The notes beneath the pieces were generated by a model, which saw nothing but the letters and a program-made list of their open reading frames with translations, did not search any database and was not told the origin of the DNA. The position numbers and the translations under genes were made by a program. From Bacillota bacterium (lineage in GTDB: Bacteria; Bacillota; Clostridia; Peptostreptococcales; Anaerovoracaceae), in NCBI GenBank assembly GCA_017941085.1, contig JAGAXF010000001.1, forward strand, positions 1 through 64,000: 64,000 bases of DNA. The letters are read 5' to 3'. Below, one piece after another: positions 8,360 to 17,933 of the stretch. The first letter of the stretch is position 1. Every line of letters begins with the position of its first letter.

Positions 8360-10359
8360 GTAAATTACTTGCAGGTAGATATGAACTGGTTGACAAAATC
8401 GGTGAAGGAGGCATGGCCGTTGTCTACAGGGCAAAGGATAGACTCCTTAACAGATATGTTGCCATCAAGGTATTAAGACCTGAATACACAAGGGATGAAC
8501 AATTTCTTGAGAGCTTTAAAAGAGAGTCTCAGGCGGCAGCAGGCCTTCAGCATCCCAATATTGTTTCCGTTTACGACGTAGGTAAAACCGGAAATATAAA
8601 CTACATAGTAATGGAACTGGTGGACGGCAGACCTCTCTCGGAAATTATTGAAGAGCAGGCCCCTTTGGAGTATACAGAGGTTATTGAAATATCCAAGCAG
8701 ATTGCCTCTGCCTTAAGTGAAGCCCATAAGCACCAGATAATCCATAGAGATGTTAAGCCTCATAATATTCTTGTAACCAAGGATGGTGTTGCTAAACTAA
8801 CTGACTTTGGTATTGCCAAGGCCGTAAGCAATTCCTCAGTAATGACGGATACCAGCAAAATTATAGGCTCTGTTCATTATTTCTCTCCTGAACAGGCAAG
8901 AGGCTCTTATGTAGATGAGAGATCGGATATCTATTCCCTGGGTATTGTTATGTACGAAATGCTTACGGGAAGAGTTCCCTTTGATGGAGATAATCCGGTG
9001 GAGGTAGCCTTAAAGCATATAAACGAAGAAATAATTCCACCTTCCAAGTTGGTTAAGGGTATACCTCCCAACCTTGAAAAGATGGTGATGAAGGCTACGG
9101 ATAAATTCCAAACCAACAGATATAAGTCTGCAGATGAAATGCTGGAGGATATAGACAATATCGAATTCGTAAGAAGGTTTATTTCTAGTGTTGCCAGCAT
9201 GGATTCAGGTAGCGGAATCAGCTCCTCCGGAATCAAAGGTAAACCCATAGACGAAAAGGAATATGGAAGACTGTCCCGTGGTGAGTCCACCGGGTTTGCC
9301 GGTTATTCCAACGGACAGAATAAAAATGACAATAGAGGAAGCAAAAACAACACAAAGAAAATTGTTGGCATAGTGGCAGGAGTTTTAGCCGGCCTGGTGG
9401 CACTTTTGCTTCTGCTGAGAGTATTTGGAATAATCGGAGGAACCTCTGATGAAATTAAGGTCCCTGATTTAACCAACAAGACATACGAAGAAGCTGAGGC
9501 GGAGCTTACTGCTCTTGGATTAACCATCAACAAGGGTGACGATATTAGTAGTGATGATGTGGAAGAGGGGAAGGTTGCTCAGCAAATGCCTATTGCCGGG
9601 TCCAATGTAAAGAAGGGGAAGGTAATTACTGTAAGACTAAGCTCCGGACCCGGTGAAATAGAAGTGCCGGACCTTAAGAATAAAACCTATGAAGATGCGG
9701 AAGCTGTTCTAAAGAAATTGGGACTTAAAATTGCCAAGGGAGAAGATGTATACAGCGATTCCATAGAAGTAGGTAAGATAGTCAATCAAACACCGGCAGC
9801 AAAATCAAAGGCAAAGCAGGATGAAATCATTACTGTTCAGGTAAGCAAGGGCAAGGAAAGTAAAACAACAAAGGTTCCTGATCTAACCGGATCCATGTAT
9901 ACATCCAGAGATGAAATGGATACTTATCTGGCCAGCTTTGGACTAAAGCTAGGTGAGGTTGTTGAATCCGAAAGTGCCATGGCACCTGGAACAATTACGG
10001 ATCAATCTCCTGCAGCCAATACAGAGGTGGCTAAGGACACCTATGTTGACATTCTGATTGCGGTGGAACCAAAGGAAGTAACGGTAACCGTTCCTTCCCT
10101 TACGGGAATGACAATTAATGAAGCAACATTCATCTGCGAGGATAGAGGCCTTGCAGTGGTGGTAGGTGGCTTTGTGGATGATCCTACAGGTACGGGAATT
10201 GCGGGAACAGTTATAGATCAGGATATTGCTGCAGATTCAGAAGTTGCTCAAGGAACTACTATAACTATTTACGTAATTAAAGAACCTGAACCAACGGAAC
10301 CAACGGAACCTGACCCCACAGAACCAACGGAAGGTGGAACCACAACAGAGGAACCATAA
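8356..10359 (+). CDS. prkC: PASTA-domain Ser/Thr protein kinase (PrkC/StkP type)
   Basis: Membrane Ser/Thr kinase that senses peptidoglycan and controls cell-wall and dormancy functions. Kinase domain at about residues 8-270 has GEGGMAVVYRA, AIKVLRPE, HRDVKPHNIL and DFGIAKA. A single membrane helix follows at about 335-357 (IVGIVAGVLAGLVALLLLL), then four extracellular PASTA repeats from about 365 to 645, each opening with a V-P-D/S-L-T/K motif. The tail is a low-complexity Pro-Thr-Glu repeat (EPTEPTEPDPTEPTE), a likely wall-spanning spacer. It is coupled to prpC upstream and rsgA three bases downstream. Confidence 0.95.
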   Translation: MSKLLAGRYELVDKIGEGGMAVVYRAKDRLLNRYVAIKVLRPEYTRDEQFLESFKRESQAAAGLQHPNIVSVYDVGKTGNINYIVMELVDGRPLSEIIEEQAPLEYTEVIEISKQIASALSEAHKHQIIHRDVKPHNILVTKDGVAKLTDFGIAKAVSNSSVMTDTSKIIGSVHYFSPEQARGSYVDERSDIYSLGIVMYEMLTGRVPFDGDNPVEVALKHINEEIIPPSKLVKGIPPNLEKMVMKATDKFQTNRYKSADEMLEDIDNIEFVRRFISSVASMDSGSGISSSGIKGKPIDEKEYGRLSRGESTGFAGYSNGQNKNDNRGSKNNTKKIVGIVAGVLAGLVALLLLLRVFGIIGGTSDEIKVPDLTNKTYEEAEAELTALGLTINKGDDISSDDVEEGKVAQQMPIAGSNVKKGKVITVRLSSGPGEIEVPDLKNKTYEDAEAVLKKLGLKIAKGEDVYSDSIEVGKIVNQTPAAKSKAKQDEIITVQVSKGKESKTTKVPDLTGSMYTSRDEMDTYLASFGLKLGEVVESESAMAPGTITDQSPAANTEVAKDTYVDILIAVEPKEVTVTVPSLTGMTINEATFICEDRGLAVVVGGFVDDPTGTGIAGTVIDQDIAADSEVAQGTTITIYVIKEPEPTEPTEPDPTEPTEGGTTTEEP

Positions 10360-10362
10360 AAT

Positions 10363-11256
10363 ATGGCAAATACCAAAGCTGAAAAAGGAATAGTGGTTAA
10401 AGGCATAGGTGGATTCTACTTTGTTGATACAGGGAAAGAGGTCTTTAGAACCAGAGGAAGAGGTATATTAAAGAGGGACAAGTCCTTAATAATGGTAGGG
10501 GATATGGTTGAAGCCACTCCGCCATTACCGGGAGACGATGATGGAGTTATACTAAATGTTTTTCCCAGAAAAAACAGTTTTTCCAGACCTCCTGTGGCTA
10601 ATTTAGACAAGCTTGTGGTGACCTTTTCAGTTGCAGATCCAAAGCCAAATTTAGAGGTAATAGATAGACTTCTGGTTATGGCAGAGAGTAAAGAAATTGA
10701 TCCTTTGGTCTGTATTAACAAGGCGGATAAAAGTATTGAGGGAGAGGTTGAGAAGCTATACAAAATCTATAGTCCAATTTATCCAACGGTAGTTACCTGC
10801 TGTAAAGATAATGAAATTAAGGGCATAGATGAATTAAAGGCCTTAATAGGTGAATCCAAGGCAGCCCTGGCGGGACCTTCGGGAGTGGGAAAATCTTCAC
10901 TTACCAATCTGCTTATTCCGGAAGCTGAAATGGAAACAGGGGATATAAGTAAAAAGACTCAGAGAGGAAAGCATACCACCAGACATGTGGAACTGTTTTC
11001 TGTTGGTGAAGGATATTTATATGATACTCCCGGTTTTACTTCCTTTGATCTACAAGATATAAAGGAAAATGAACTCCAAGATTATTTCCCTGAAATAAAG
11101 GAAGCTGCCAGGGACTGTAAATTTCCAGATTGCTTCCATCTTAAGGAACCTGAATGTGGCGTAAAATCCGCTTTAGACAAGGGGTTAATTGCGCAGGAAA
11201 GATATAACTCCTACGTAAGTTGTCTGGAGGAAATAAGGAAGAACAGTAAGTATTGA
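10363..11256 (+). CDS. rsgA: Ribosome small-subunit GTPase RsgA
   Basis: Circularly permuted GTPase that checks late 30S maturation. An N-terminal OB-fold is followed by the permuted G motifs: NKAD (G4) precedes the P-loop GPSGVGKSS near residue 170, then DTPGF (G3). The C-terminal zinc site is CKFPDCFH with a later Cys in EPECGVK. The 297-residue length is typical. It belongs to the phosphatase-kinase operon, as usual in Firmicutes, where RsgA homologues are known substrates of PASTA kinases. Confidence 0.95.
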   Translation: MANTKAEKGIVVKGIGGFYFVDTGKEVFRTRGRGILKRDKSLIMVGDMVEATPPLPGDDDGVILNVFPRKNSFSRPPVANLDKLVVTFSVADPKPNLEVIDRLLVMAESKEIDPLVCINKADKSIEGEVEKLYKIYSPIYPTVVTCCKDNEIKGIDELKALIGESKAALAGPSGVGKSSLTNLLIPEAEMETGDISKKTQRGKHTTRHVELFSVGEGYLYDTPGFTSFDLQDIKENELQDYFPEIKEAARDCKFPDCFHLKEPECGVKSALDKGLIAQERYNSYVSCLEEIRKNSKY

Positions 11257-11325
11257 TTATTATATCGATTCAGTAGAAGTGAGTCTTAGTTTATAAAACC
11301 GAACCATGAGTTATAAGGAGGAGAG

Positions 11326-11979
11326 ATGGCTAAATTAGCACCATCCTTGTTGGCAGCAGATTATGCCAAACTGGGAGAACAAGCAGTAAAGGTAACAAAG
11401 GCGGGAGCGGACTTTTTGCATATTGATGTAATGGATGGTCATTTTGTTCCCAATATTAGTTTTGGCGCTGCAGTAATGAAGTCACTAAACCATTATGAAA
11501 CAGCACCCTATGACGTTCATCTCATGATTGAAGATGTGGATAAATATGCTGAGGATTTTGCCACAAGAAAGACTGAGTATATTACAATACATCAGGAAGC
11601 TTGCACTCATTTACATAGGTCAATACAGCACATTCATTCGCTGGGAGTAAAGGCAGGAGTTGCCCTTAATCCGGCCACATCCATTCTCACATTGGAAAAT
11701 GTACTTGAGGACCTGGATCTGGTTTTGATAATGTCAGTAAATCCGGGATTTGGCGGACAGAAGTTCATTCCCATAGCTTTAGATAAAATAGAGGAACTGG
11801 CATCCATTAGAGAAGAAAATAAGTTGGACTTTGTTATTGAGGTTGACGGAGGAGTGGTCCTAAACAATGCCAAGGACTTGGTTGATGCGGGCTGTGACAT
11901 ACTGGTGGCGGGGTCTGCAGTTTTTGGCGCAGAAGACGTGAGAAAGAGAGTAAAGGAATTTAAGAAGATTATAAAATAA
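11326..11979 (+). CDS. rpe: Ribulose-phosphate 3-epimerase
   Basis: Interconverts ribulose 5-phosphate and xylulose 5-phosphate in the pentose phosphate pathway. TIM-barrel motifs are clear: LAPSLLAADYAKLG at the N-terminus, HIDVMDGHFVPNISFG, DVHLMIE, MSVNPGFGGQKF and EVDGGV. An AAGGAGG precedes the ATG. It lies 69 bases after rsgA and closes the operon; a strong hairpin follows. Confidence 0.96.
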   Translation: MAKLAPSLLAADYAKLGEQAVKVTKAGADFLHIDVMDGHFVPNISFGAAVMKSLNHYETAPYDVHLMIEDVDKYAEDFATRKTEYITIHQEACTHLHRSIQHIHSLGVKAGVALNPATSILTLENVLEDLDLVLIMSVNPGFGGQKFIPIALDKIEELASIREENKLDFVIEVDGGVVLNNAKDLVDAGCDILVAGSAVFGAEDVRKRVKEFKKIIK

Positions 11980-12025
11980 TGAATTACAAATAATATAATT
12001 ACGTATAAATTTGAAATGAATTATA

Positions 12026-12058
12026 AAGAAAGGAGTTCACCTGGTGAACTCCTTCTTT
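12026..12058. terminator. Bidirectional intrinsic terminator between rpe and the PBP gene
   Basis: A near-perfect hairpin, GGAGTTCACC pairing with GGTGAACTCC, extended by A/T-rich flanks on both sides (AAAGAAA left, TTCTTT right). It lies between two convergent genes and can end transcripts from both sides. Confidence 0.8.
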
Positions 12059-12084
12059 GATATTATTTATTATGTTTTAGTGAA

Positions 12085-15000
12085 TTAACCGCCTTCGCCA
12101 CCGGTTTCTCCGCCTTCGCCGCCGTCGCCACCTTCGCCGCTGTCGCCACCTTCGCCACCGGTTTCTCCGCCTTCTTGGCCTTGTTCACCTTGTTCCTGCT
12201 GCTGTTGTTGCTGCGCTTCCTCCTGACGTTGCCGTTCTTCTTCTTCCTTACGAATACGCTCTTCTTCTTCCTTCCTGGCTTTTTCTTCTTCGATAGCCTT
12301 ACGTTTGTCTGAATCTGCAGGATCGATAGGATAGGCGTTCAAATCGCTGTTGTGTACGTAGCAGTAATACTTTGGTGGTGTGTAATCGGAATCATATGCT
12401 GTATATTTCTTATCCTCTGTATGAGTACATTCCGGTGTAGCTAGGAGTCCCGTTTCCTTACAGAGTTTTACTGTCTTATTGATTGAAGATGCAGGCACAT
12501 GTCCTTTTTCTGTTCCGCTGACAAAGTATTCTCCGTACTCATATATAACGTTTGCCGGAGCTTCCGATCTATAGCCTAGATAGGAACCGTCGATTTGCCT
12601 CATTATCTTACCCCAGAGCACAGTGGCAATTGTACTGTTGTCCGAAAGGTCAATGGCTACGTCGCTGCCTATCCAAAGGGAAGCAGAGTAGTTTGTAGTG
12701 AAGCCATCGAACCAAACGTCCTTTTCGTCAGATGTAGTTCCTGTCTTACCGCCCACAAAGGTATCGGGAACATATGCGTTGGTAGCAGTTCCTGACTGAA
12801 CAACGTCCTTAAGCATGTCTGCCATAATCCAGGCAACACCCTCATCCAGAACGCGAATGGGTTCCGGCTCAGTATTATCCAAGAGGACGTTTCCATCTCT
12901 ATCCAATACCTTGGTATAGGAGTGATGCTCATATCTTACACCGTTGTTAGGGAATACAGTATATGCGCTGGCCATTTCCAGGGTGTTAACTCCGTTGGTC
13001 ATACCGCCCAAGGCAAGGGCAGAGGGGTTAACATCGTTGATTTCGCCTTCTTCAACCAAGGAAGTTATACCGAAATTCTTTACGTTCTGTAGGGAGTAGG
13101 CTGCACCAATCTGATACCAAAGCTTAACGGCGCAGGTATTGATGGATTCTCTCATGGCGGAACGCATGGTTTGAACTCCTGTATAGGAATTGCTAAAGTT
13201 CTTTGGCCAGGCCTTGCCGTCTACGGTGGTTTTCTCATCTATAACAACAGAGGCGGCAGTTAAATAACTTCCATAGAGAGAAGCACCTTGTTTGTCAATT
13301 CCATAGTCAATAAAGTCGTGAGTATATCCGGCATAGCATTCTTCCGCACTTTGCTGCAGGGCTGCAGAGTAAACTCCCAGGGGCTTAATGGAGGAGCCCG
13401 GCTGTCTCAAACTAACTGCACGATTGTAGATCATTCTTCCGGAGGTGTTTCTTCCACCTACCATGGCCTTAATGTATCCGGTGCCATTTTCTATGATGGT
13501 CATAGCCACCTGAGGTTGGATGGACTTAGGATTCAGTGAATAGGCCTTTGGTGTTATTGAAAGGGTACCGTCGTCGTTTTTCACAAAGTAGCCTTCGTAA
13601 TCCGGATCATTAAAGAAGTCTGCAGAAATGATCAAATCATTTTCATCGTTTATGGACTTAAAGGTCCAAGGAATATTTACAAAACCACCATTAATAGTGT
13701 AGAAGGTATAGTCTTCGTCATAATAGAACATGTTTTTAAATTCCAGACTGTAGTCAGTGCCTTCTGAAATCTGAGTGGTGTAAATATTTAAATAGTTTCC
13801 GTAATAGATAACCAGACTTCCGTCATCTCTAAACTCGTATTCATCTTCTCCCAGGATAAAGTTTCCGTTGGAATCAAAGAAATTGTCATAGTCATAAAGA
13901 GTAACGGTGCCGTTTTCATCTATTATGTTTCCGTTGTAATCATATGTTGGCTCAACCCAAGGATAGTTATATGGGTTGCTGAATTCTGTTCTAATTACCT
14001 CCTGAGCCTGGCTGTCCAGGGTGGAGTAAATGCTAAGGCCACCTTGATAAACTGCCTGTACAGCCTGGTCCTCATCCATGCCCTTTACATTTATAAGGTC
14101 GTTGATGACTTCCTCTATACAGTAGTCAGCAAAATATGCAGCATTGCTGTTGGAGGATTTAAAGTCCGGATTTAGCATGTCCTTAAGAGGAACAGCAATA
14201 GCCTCATCATGTTCCTCCTGGGTTATTAACTCTTGCTCCAGCATGAGATCCAAACAAAGCTCACGTCTGTCTTTGCTGGCGTCGTTTATAACATAAACTC
14301 CGTCAGCGGTTTCCTTTAGAGCTGTATCCGGATAGGCAGCGGCAGTTCCGCCTTCTTCAAAGACAATTAAAGCGTATGCGCTGGGAAGCTGGGGCAGGGC
14401 TGCCAAGGCTGCACATTCAGGAAGGGTAAGTTCGCTGACATGTTTACCAAAGTAATTCTGAGAGGCGGCTTCTACACCATAGGAGCCGTAACCCAGGTTA
14501 ATGGTGTTAAGGTATGCACCAATAATCTCGTCCTTAGATAATTCTTTTTCTATTCTAAGGGCGTAGTAGGCTTCTTGGATTTTACGTTTGTAGTTACGAT
14601 CGAATCTTGTCTCCTGGAGATAAATATTTCTGGCCAACTGCTGTGTAATGGTACTGGTACCGCTAATTTGTCCGCCGCTGATAAGGGCATCCTTAATGGC
14701 ACCAAAAATACGAATGATATTGAAGCCATGATGGGTCTTAAAGGTTTTGTCCTCCAGGGCGATGATGGCATCCTTAAGATTTTCAGGCATTTCGCTAACA
14801 TCAGCCAGTTCCCTGTCAAATCCCAGATTGATAGTATCCAATTCGTTACCGTCAGCATCAAACATTTTGGTGGTTTCTTCCAAATTGTCATATATGGTCT
14901 GAGGATCAATAGGGGGAGTTTCCTTAATAATGTTATATACAATGGCACATGCGGCTAGAATTCCTATAAGCATTAAGCAAAGCAGGGCCAAAAGTATTCT

Positions 15001-15486
15001 CTTTAGCCAAACATGCTTCTTTTTTCTTTTTCTTCTTGAACCTTCTACCGGGGCTGAAACATTATCCTCTGAAGAAGCTATAGGAGCTGCAGCATTCTTA
15101 TTATCTAAGGATTTCTTAGATGTTTCACTGGATCCACCATGTCTGTGATTTCTGGCAGATCTTGGCCCCTGAACCTTTTTAGCTGTGGTACTGTCTAGGG
15201 ACTTAGCCGTATCAGTAGGAACTGCTGCGGCAGTGGCCGAAGCAGCCGACACCGAAGCAGTAGAGGAGGAAGCATTGGAGTTTTCAGTAGCCTTCGGTCT
15301 TCTATCTGAAGGAGCAGAAGCTGAATTTTTGGCATTTTGTGCTGCCTTATTTGCCCTATGCTCTGCTAGAGTAACATATTGCTTTGAGGCAGTCTTAATT
15401 TGAGCCAATTCATCAGGACTGATTACTCTTGTGTGCTTGTCCATATCCACATTTTTAGGGGCTTTGTATTTTTGGTTATCGGACAT
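12085..15486 (-). CDS. Class A penicillin-binding protein (PBP1A type)
   Basis: Bifunctional peptidoglycan glycosyltransferase/transpeptidase. Order: a long cytoplasmic N-terminus rich in Ala, Ser, Lys (1-155), a membrane helix at about 163-187, GT51 domain with EDKTFKTHHG (245-254) and GTSTITQQLARNIYL (276-290), and a transpeptidase domain with SSIKP (about 696), SINTC (about 782) and KTGTT (about 914). About 150 residues rich in Tyr, Asp and Asn (roughly 480-640) separate the two enzyme domains. The C-terminal tail (about 1080-1133) is charged, then Gln-rich, then Gly-Glu repeats. At 1133 residues it is long for the family. It stands alone on the minus strand, convergent with rpe. Confidence 0.93.
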   Translation of the reverse strand: MSDNQKYKAPKNVDMDKHTRVISPDELAQIKTASKQYVTLAEHRANKAAQNAKNSASAPSDRRPKATENSNASSSTASVSAASATAAAVPTDTAKSLDSTTAKKVQGPRSARNHRHGGSSETSKKSLDNKNAAAPIASSEDNVSAPVEGSRRKRKKKHVWLKRILLALLCLMLIGILAACAIVYNIIKETPPIDPQTIYDNLEETTKMFDADGNELDTINLGFDRELADVSEMPENLKDAIIALEDKTFKTHHGFNIIRIFGAIKDALISGGQISGTSTITQQLARNIYLQETRFDRNYKRKIQEAYYALRIEKELSKDEIIGAYLNTINLGYGSYGVEAASQNYFGKHVSELTLPECAALAALPQLPSAYALIVFEEGGTAAAYPDTALKETADGVYVINDASKDRRELCLDLMLEQELITQEEHDEAIAVPLKDMLNPDFKSSNSNAAYFADYCIEEVINDLINVKGMDEDQAVQAVYQGGLSIYSTLDSQAQEVIRTEFSNPYNYPWVEPTYDYNGNIIDENGTVTLYDYDNFFDSNGNFILGEDEYEFRDDGSLVIYYGNYLNIYTTQISEGTDYSLEFKNMFYYDEDYTFYTINGGFVNIPWTFKSINDENDLIISADFFNDPDYEGYFVKNDDGTLSITPKAYSLNPKSIQPQVAMTIIENGTGYIKAMVGGRNTSGRMIYNRAVSLRQPGSSIKPLGVYSAALQQSAEECYAGYTHDFIDYGIDKQGASLYGSYLTAASVVIDEKTTVDGKAWPKNFSNSYTGVQTMRSAMRESINTCAVKLWYQIGAAYSLQNVKNFGITSLVEEGEINDVNPSALALGGMTNGVNTLEMASAYTVFPNNGVRYEHHSYTKVLDRDGNVLLDNTEPEPIRVLDEGVAWIMADMLKDVVQSGTATNAYVPDTFVGGKTGTTSDEKDVWFDGFTTNYSASLWIGSDVAIDLSDNSTIATVLWGKIMRQIDGSYLGYRSEAPANVIYEYGEYFVSGTEKGHVPASSINKTVKLCKETGLLATPECTHTEDKKYTAYDSDYTPPKYYCYVHNSDLNAYPIDPADSDKRKAIEEEKARKEEEERIRKEEEERQRQEEAQQQQQQEQGEQGQEGGETGGEGGDSGEGGDGGEGGETGGEGG
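12088..12186. repeat. Short tandem repeats encoding the Gly/Glu-rich PBP tail
   Basis: The region repeats CCGCCTTCGCCACCG and CCACCTTCGCCGCTG-like units, which translate on the minus strand as GEGGDSGEGGDGGEGG. The longer unit CGCCACCGGTTTCTCCGCC occurs twice. Such tracts change length by slippage, so this tail is expected to vary between strains. Confidence 0.75.
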
Positions 15487-15583
15487 AATGTGATTAAACC
15501 CTTTCCAAGTTAAGCATAAAAATACGTATATATTATAGCATAATATACCTTTAATATACAGTTAAAACTAAATGGTAAGGATA

Positions 15584-15612
15584 TTGTAAGAAATGGAAAA
15601 TTATGGTATATT
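15584..15612 (+). promoter_or_regulatory. Probable sigma-A promoter of comEC
   Basis: TTGTAA at 15584-15589, a 17-base spacer, and TATATT at 15607-15612, 52 bases upstream of comEC. The flanking A/T-rich region (15490-15580) must also hold the PBP promoter on the other strand. Confidence 0.5.
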
Positions 15613-15663
15613 TATCCTGGCTTATACTAGAGAGAATGAGTTTGCGGCCCGATTTAAGGGCTG

Positions 15664-17892
15664 ATGAAAGAACTTATTTATGAACTAAAAACCTTATTCT
15701 TTAGGCGGAAGGCATTTTGTGCTGCCGTCTTTCTTTCTTTTTTGGTTTTCTTAGTTACATCGTTGATAGATGAAGGTCTATATCTGCCAGATATAAATGG
15801 CCAAGGAAAGGATACAGGTAAAACTCTTCAGGGGAGAATTCTGAGTATAAATCCTATGGAATATGGATATTCATTAGAAATAAAGGTTTTCAATGAGGGA
15901 AGGAAGGCATTGATATATGTTTCCGGAAGCAAAGAGGTAGAAAGCTCCAATGGTTCATATCTTACTCTGGAGGATTTAGGTAAAGAGTGTGAGATTTCCT
16001 TAAAAGAGGGGCTGGAGTATCCCACTTCAGCCACTAATCCCAGATCCTTTGACTATAAGAAGTATTTATTTGGAAAAGGTATTACATATGTGGGCTATGG
16101 TGGAAGGCTAAACTGGATATCTCAGGATAGGCCTCTAATTTATATAATAAAAACAGAAATACTTAAAACAAGGGAATTCTTTTTAAATGCCTGTTTCACA
16201 AGGGATGAGAGCAAGGCCTTGGCAAAAGGAATACTCTTTGGTGATACAGAGGATATAGCCGAAGACACATACAAGGTTTTTAGGGAAAATGGCACTGCCC
16301 ATATACTGGCTGTAAGTGGCCTTCATATTGGAATTATTTATCAAAGTTATGAGGCAGTTAGAGCCCGGATAGGAAGGAAAAGAAGGTGGATAAAGGGCTT
16401 GTTTACAGTAATATTTATCTTGTTTCTTTTGCTATATGGAACTGCAACCCTTTGGTCTCCCTCTGTAACAAGGGCTATTTTTCTGGTATACCTGAAAATC
16501 CTGGGAGATAAGCTGGACAGAAGATATGATATTCTAAGTGCAGTTTCGGTAATTAATCTCATAATGGTATTAATGAGACCCTACTATATTTACAGCGTAA
16601 GCTTTCAGCTTTCCTTCCTTTCTGCCTATGGTATTAGTGTTATAATTCCCAGATTAAGAGGAAGAATTCCTAATGCACTATGTCTTCCCTTAGGACTGCA
16701 ATTCTTTCTACTACCTTATATGATTAGAGAGTTTAATTATTTTAATATAAGCAGTGTCGTTATAAATATTATTATCGTATACCTGGTTTCTATATATGTT
16801 CCTATAGGTATTATCATTTATCTTGTTACAGTCATCCTCATGTATGCCGGTGGTTTGGATATAATTCATTCCTTAGGATTTATAGAGCTCCTTGGCACTC
16901 CCATTTCAAGTCTGGGGATGCTCATTAATAAATTGGAGGAATGGTTTGATATTTATGGCAGCATGGGAATAACTTTGACCTCTCCGGGATTATTCACTGT
17001 AGTTTTATTAATGCTTCTGGTTTTATTTATCTTTTCAGAAACATTTTTAGTTCTAATGGAGCGAAAGAATTTAAAGGGAATAGGCTTAGTATTAATACTA
17101 ATTATTCTAACAGCAGGGTTTTTTGGGATTTCAGACAGGTCTCCCTTTGATGAGGCATCACAGATATTTATCGATGTAGGTCAGGGAGATTCTCTTCACC
17201 TTTCCTGGGATGAAAATAGGGACATTCTAATTGATGGTGGCGGCAGAAAGGACTTTAGCGTAGGGGAGAAGGTGCTAAAGCCCTATTTACTTCGTAATGG
17301 CACGGGAGATTTGGATCTGGCTATTACCACCCATCATCATATGGATCACTACAAGGGAATAGAGGAGTTAAATCTTTGCTATCCCATAAAGAAAATATTG
17401 GAGCAAGGGATAAAGGGGGATATTATCAGGCTATCCAAAGATAGATATATTAAAGTTCTTTGGCCCCTAAAGGAGAATATAAATAGCAATGATGAAAACT
17501 ATTTCAGCAGAGTATTTATGGTATATGACAAAGGAATAAGAACCCTGGTTACTGGGGATATTACAGAGGAAGGGGAAAAGGCCCTTATCAAGGAATATAA
17601 AAATACCGATGAATTAAAGTGTCACATCCTTAAGGTGGCCCATCATGGCAGCAGATTTAGCAGTTGTGAAGATTTTCTTGAAATTACCGAGCCTCAGGTA
17701 GCTGTAATTTCTGTAGGAAGAAGGAATAACTACGGTCATCCTTCTCCTGAGGTAATTGAAAAAATCAATGACTTAGGTATAATTATTTATAGAACAGATT
17801 TGGATGGTGCAGTGGGAATCATAGTTGGACATAGGGAATTTCAGGTGGTGACCCAGCTCACTAAAAAAAGAGATTATTACCAAAGGGGATAA
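15664..17892 (+). CDS. comEC: DNA internalisation competence protein ComEC/Rec2
   Basis: Forms the inner-membrane channel for single-stranded DNA uptake during transformation. An N-terminal membrane and soluble DUF4131-like part (1-170) is followed by the Competence domain with many hydrophobic helices (about 175-490). A C-terminal metallo-beta-lactamase-like domain carries THHHMDHYKG near residue 556, TGDI, and HHGS near 660. At 742 residues it is full length. The ATG follows GGGCTG and has only a weak ribosome site. No other competence gene is present, so natural transformation cannot be judged from this window. Confidence 0.9.
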   Translation: MKELIYELKTLFFRRKAFCAAVFLSFLVFLVTSLIDEGLYLPDINGQGKDTGKTLQGRILSINPMEYGYSLEIKVFNEGRKALIYVSGSKEVESSNGSYLTLEDLGKECEISLKEGLEYPTSATNPRSFDYKKYLFGKGITYVGYGGRLNWISQDRPLIYIIKTEILKTREFFLNACFTRDESKALAKGILFGDTEDIAEDTYKVFRENGTAHILAVSGLHIGIIYQSYEAVRARIGRKRRWIKGLFTVIFILFLLLYGTATLWSPSVTRAIFLVYLKILGDKLDRRYDILSAVSVINLIMVLMRPYYIYSVSFQLSFLSAYGISVIIPRLRGRIPNALCLPLGLQFFLLPYMIREFNYFNISSVVINIIIVYLVSIYVPIGIIIYLVTVILMYAGGLDIIHSLGFIELLGTPISSLGMLINKLEEWFDIYGSMGITLTSPGLFTVVLLMLLVLFIFSETFLVLMERKNLKGIGLVLILIILTAGFFGISDRSPFDEASQIFIDVGQGDSLHLSWDENRDILIDGGGRKDFSVGEKVLKPYLLRNGTGDLDLAITTHHHMDHYKGIEELNLCYPIKKILEQGIKGDIIRLSKDRYIKVLWPLKENINSNDENYFSRVFMVYDKGIRTLVTGDITEEGEKALIKEYKNTDELKCHILKVAHHGSRFSSCEDFLEITEPQVAVISVGRRNNYGHPSPEVIEKINDLGIIIYRTDLDGAVGIIVGHREFQVVTQLTKKRDYYQRG

Positions 17893-17933
17893 GACCCCTT
17901 TGTTTATGCCGGCAAAGCCTTGAAGGAGAATAA

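Noticed and set aside
12088..12186. Possible CRISPR-like repeat array
   Set aside because: Units are short, directly adjacent and in frame with the PBP tail; no spacers.
14575..14958. 127-codon plus-strand frame and other plus-strand frames inside the PBP gene
   Set aside because: They mirror the GT51 domain on the other strand and have no independent signals.
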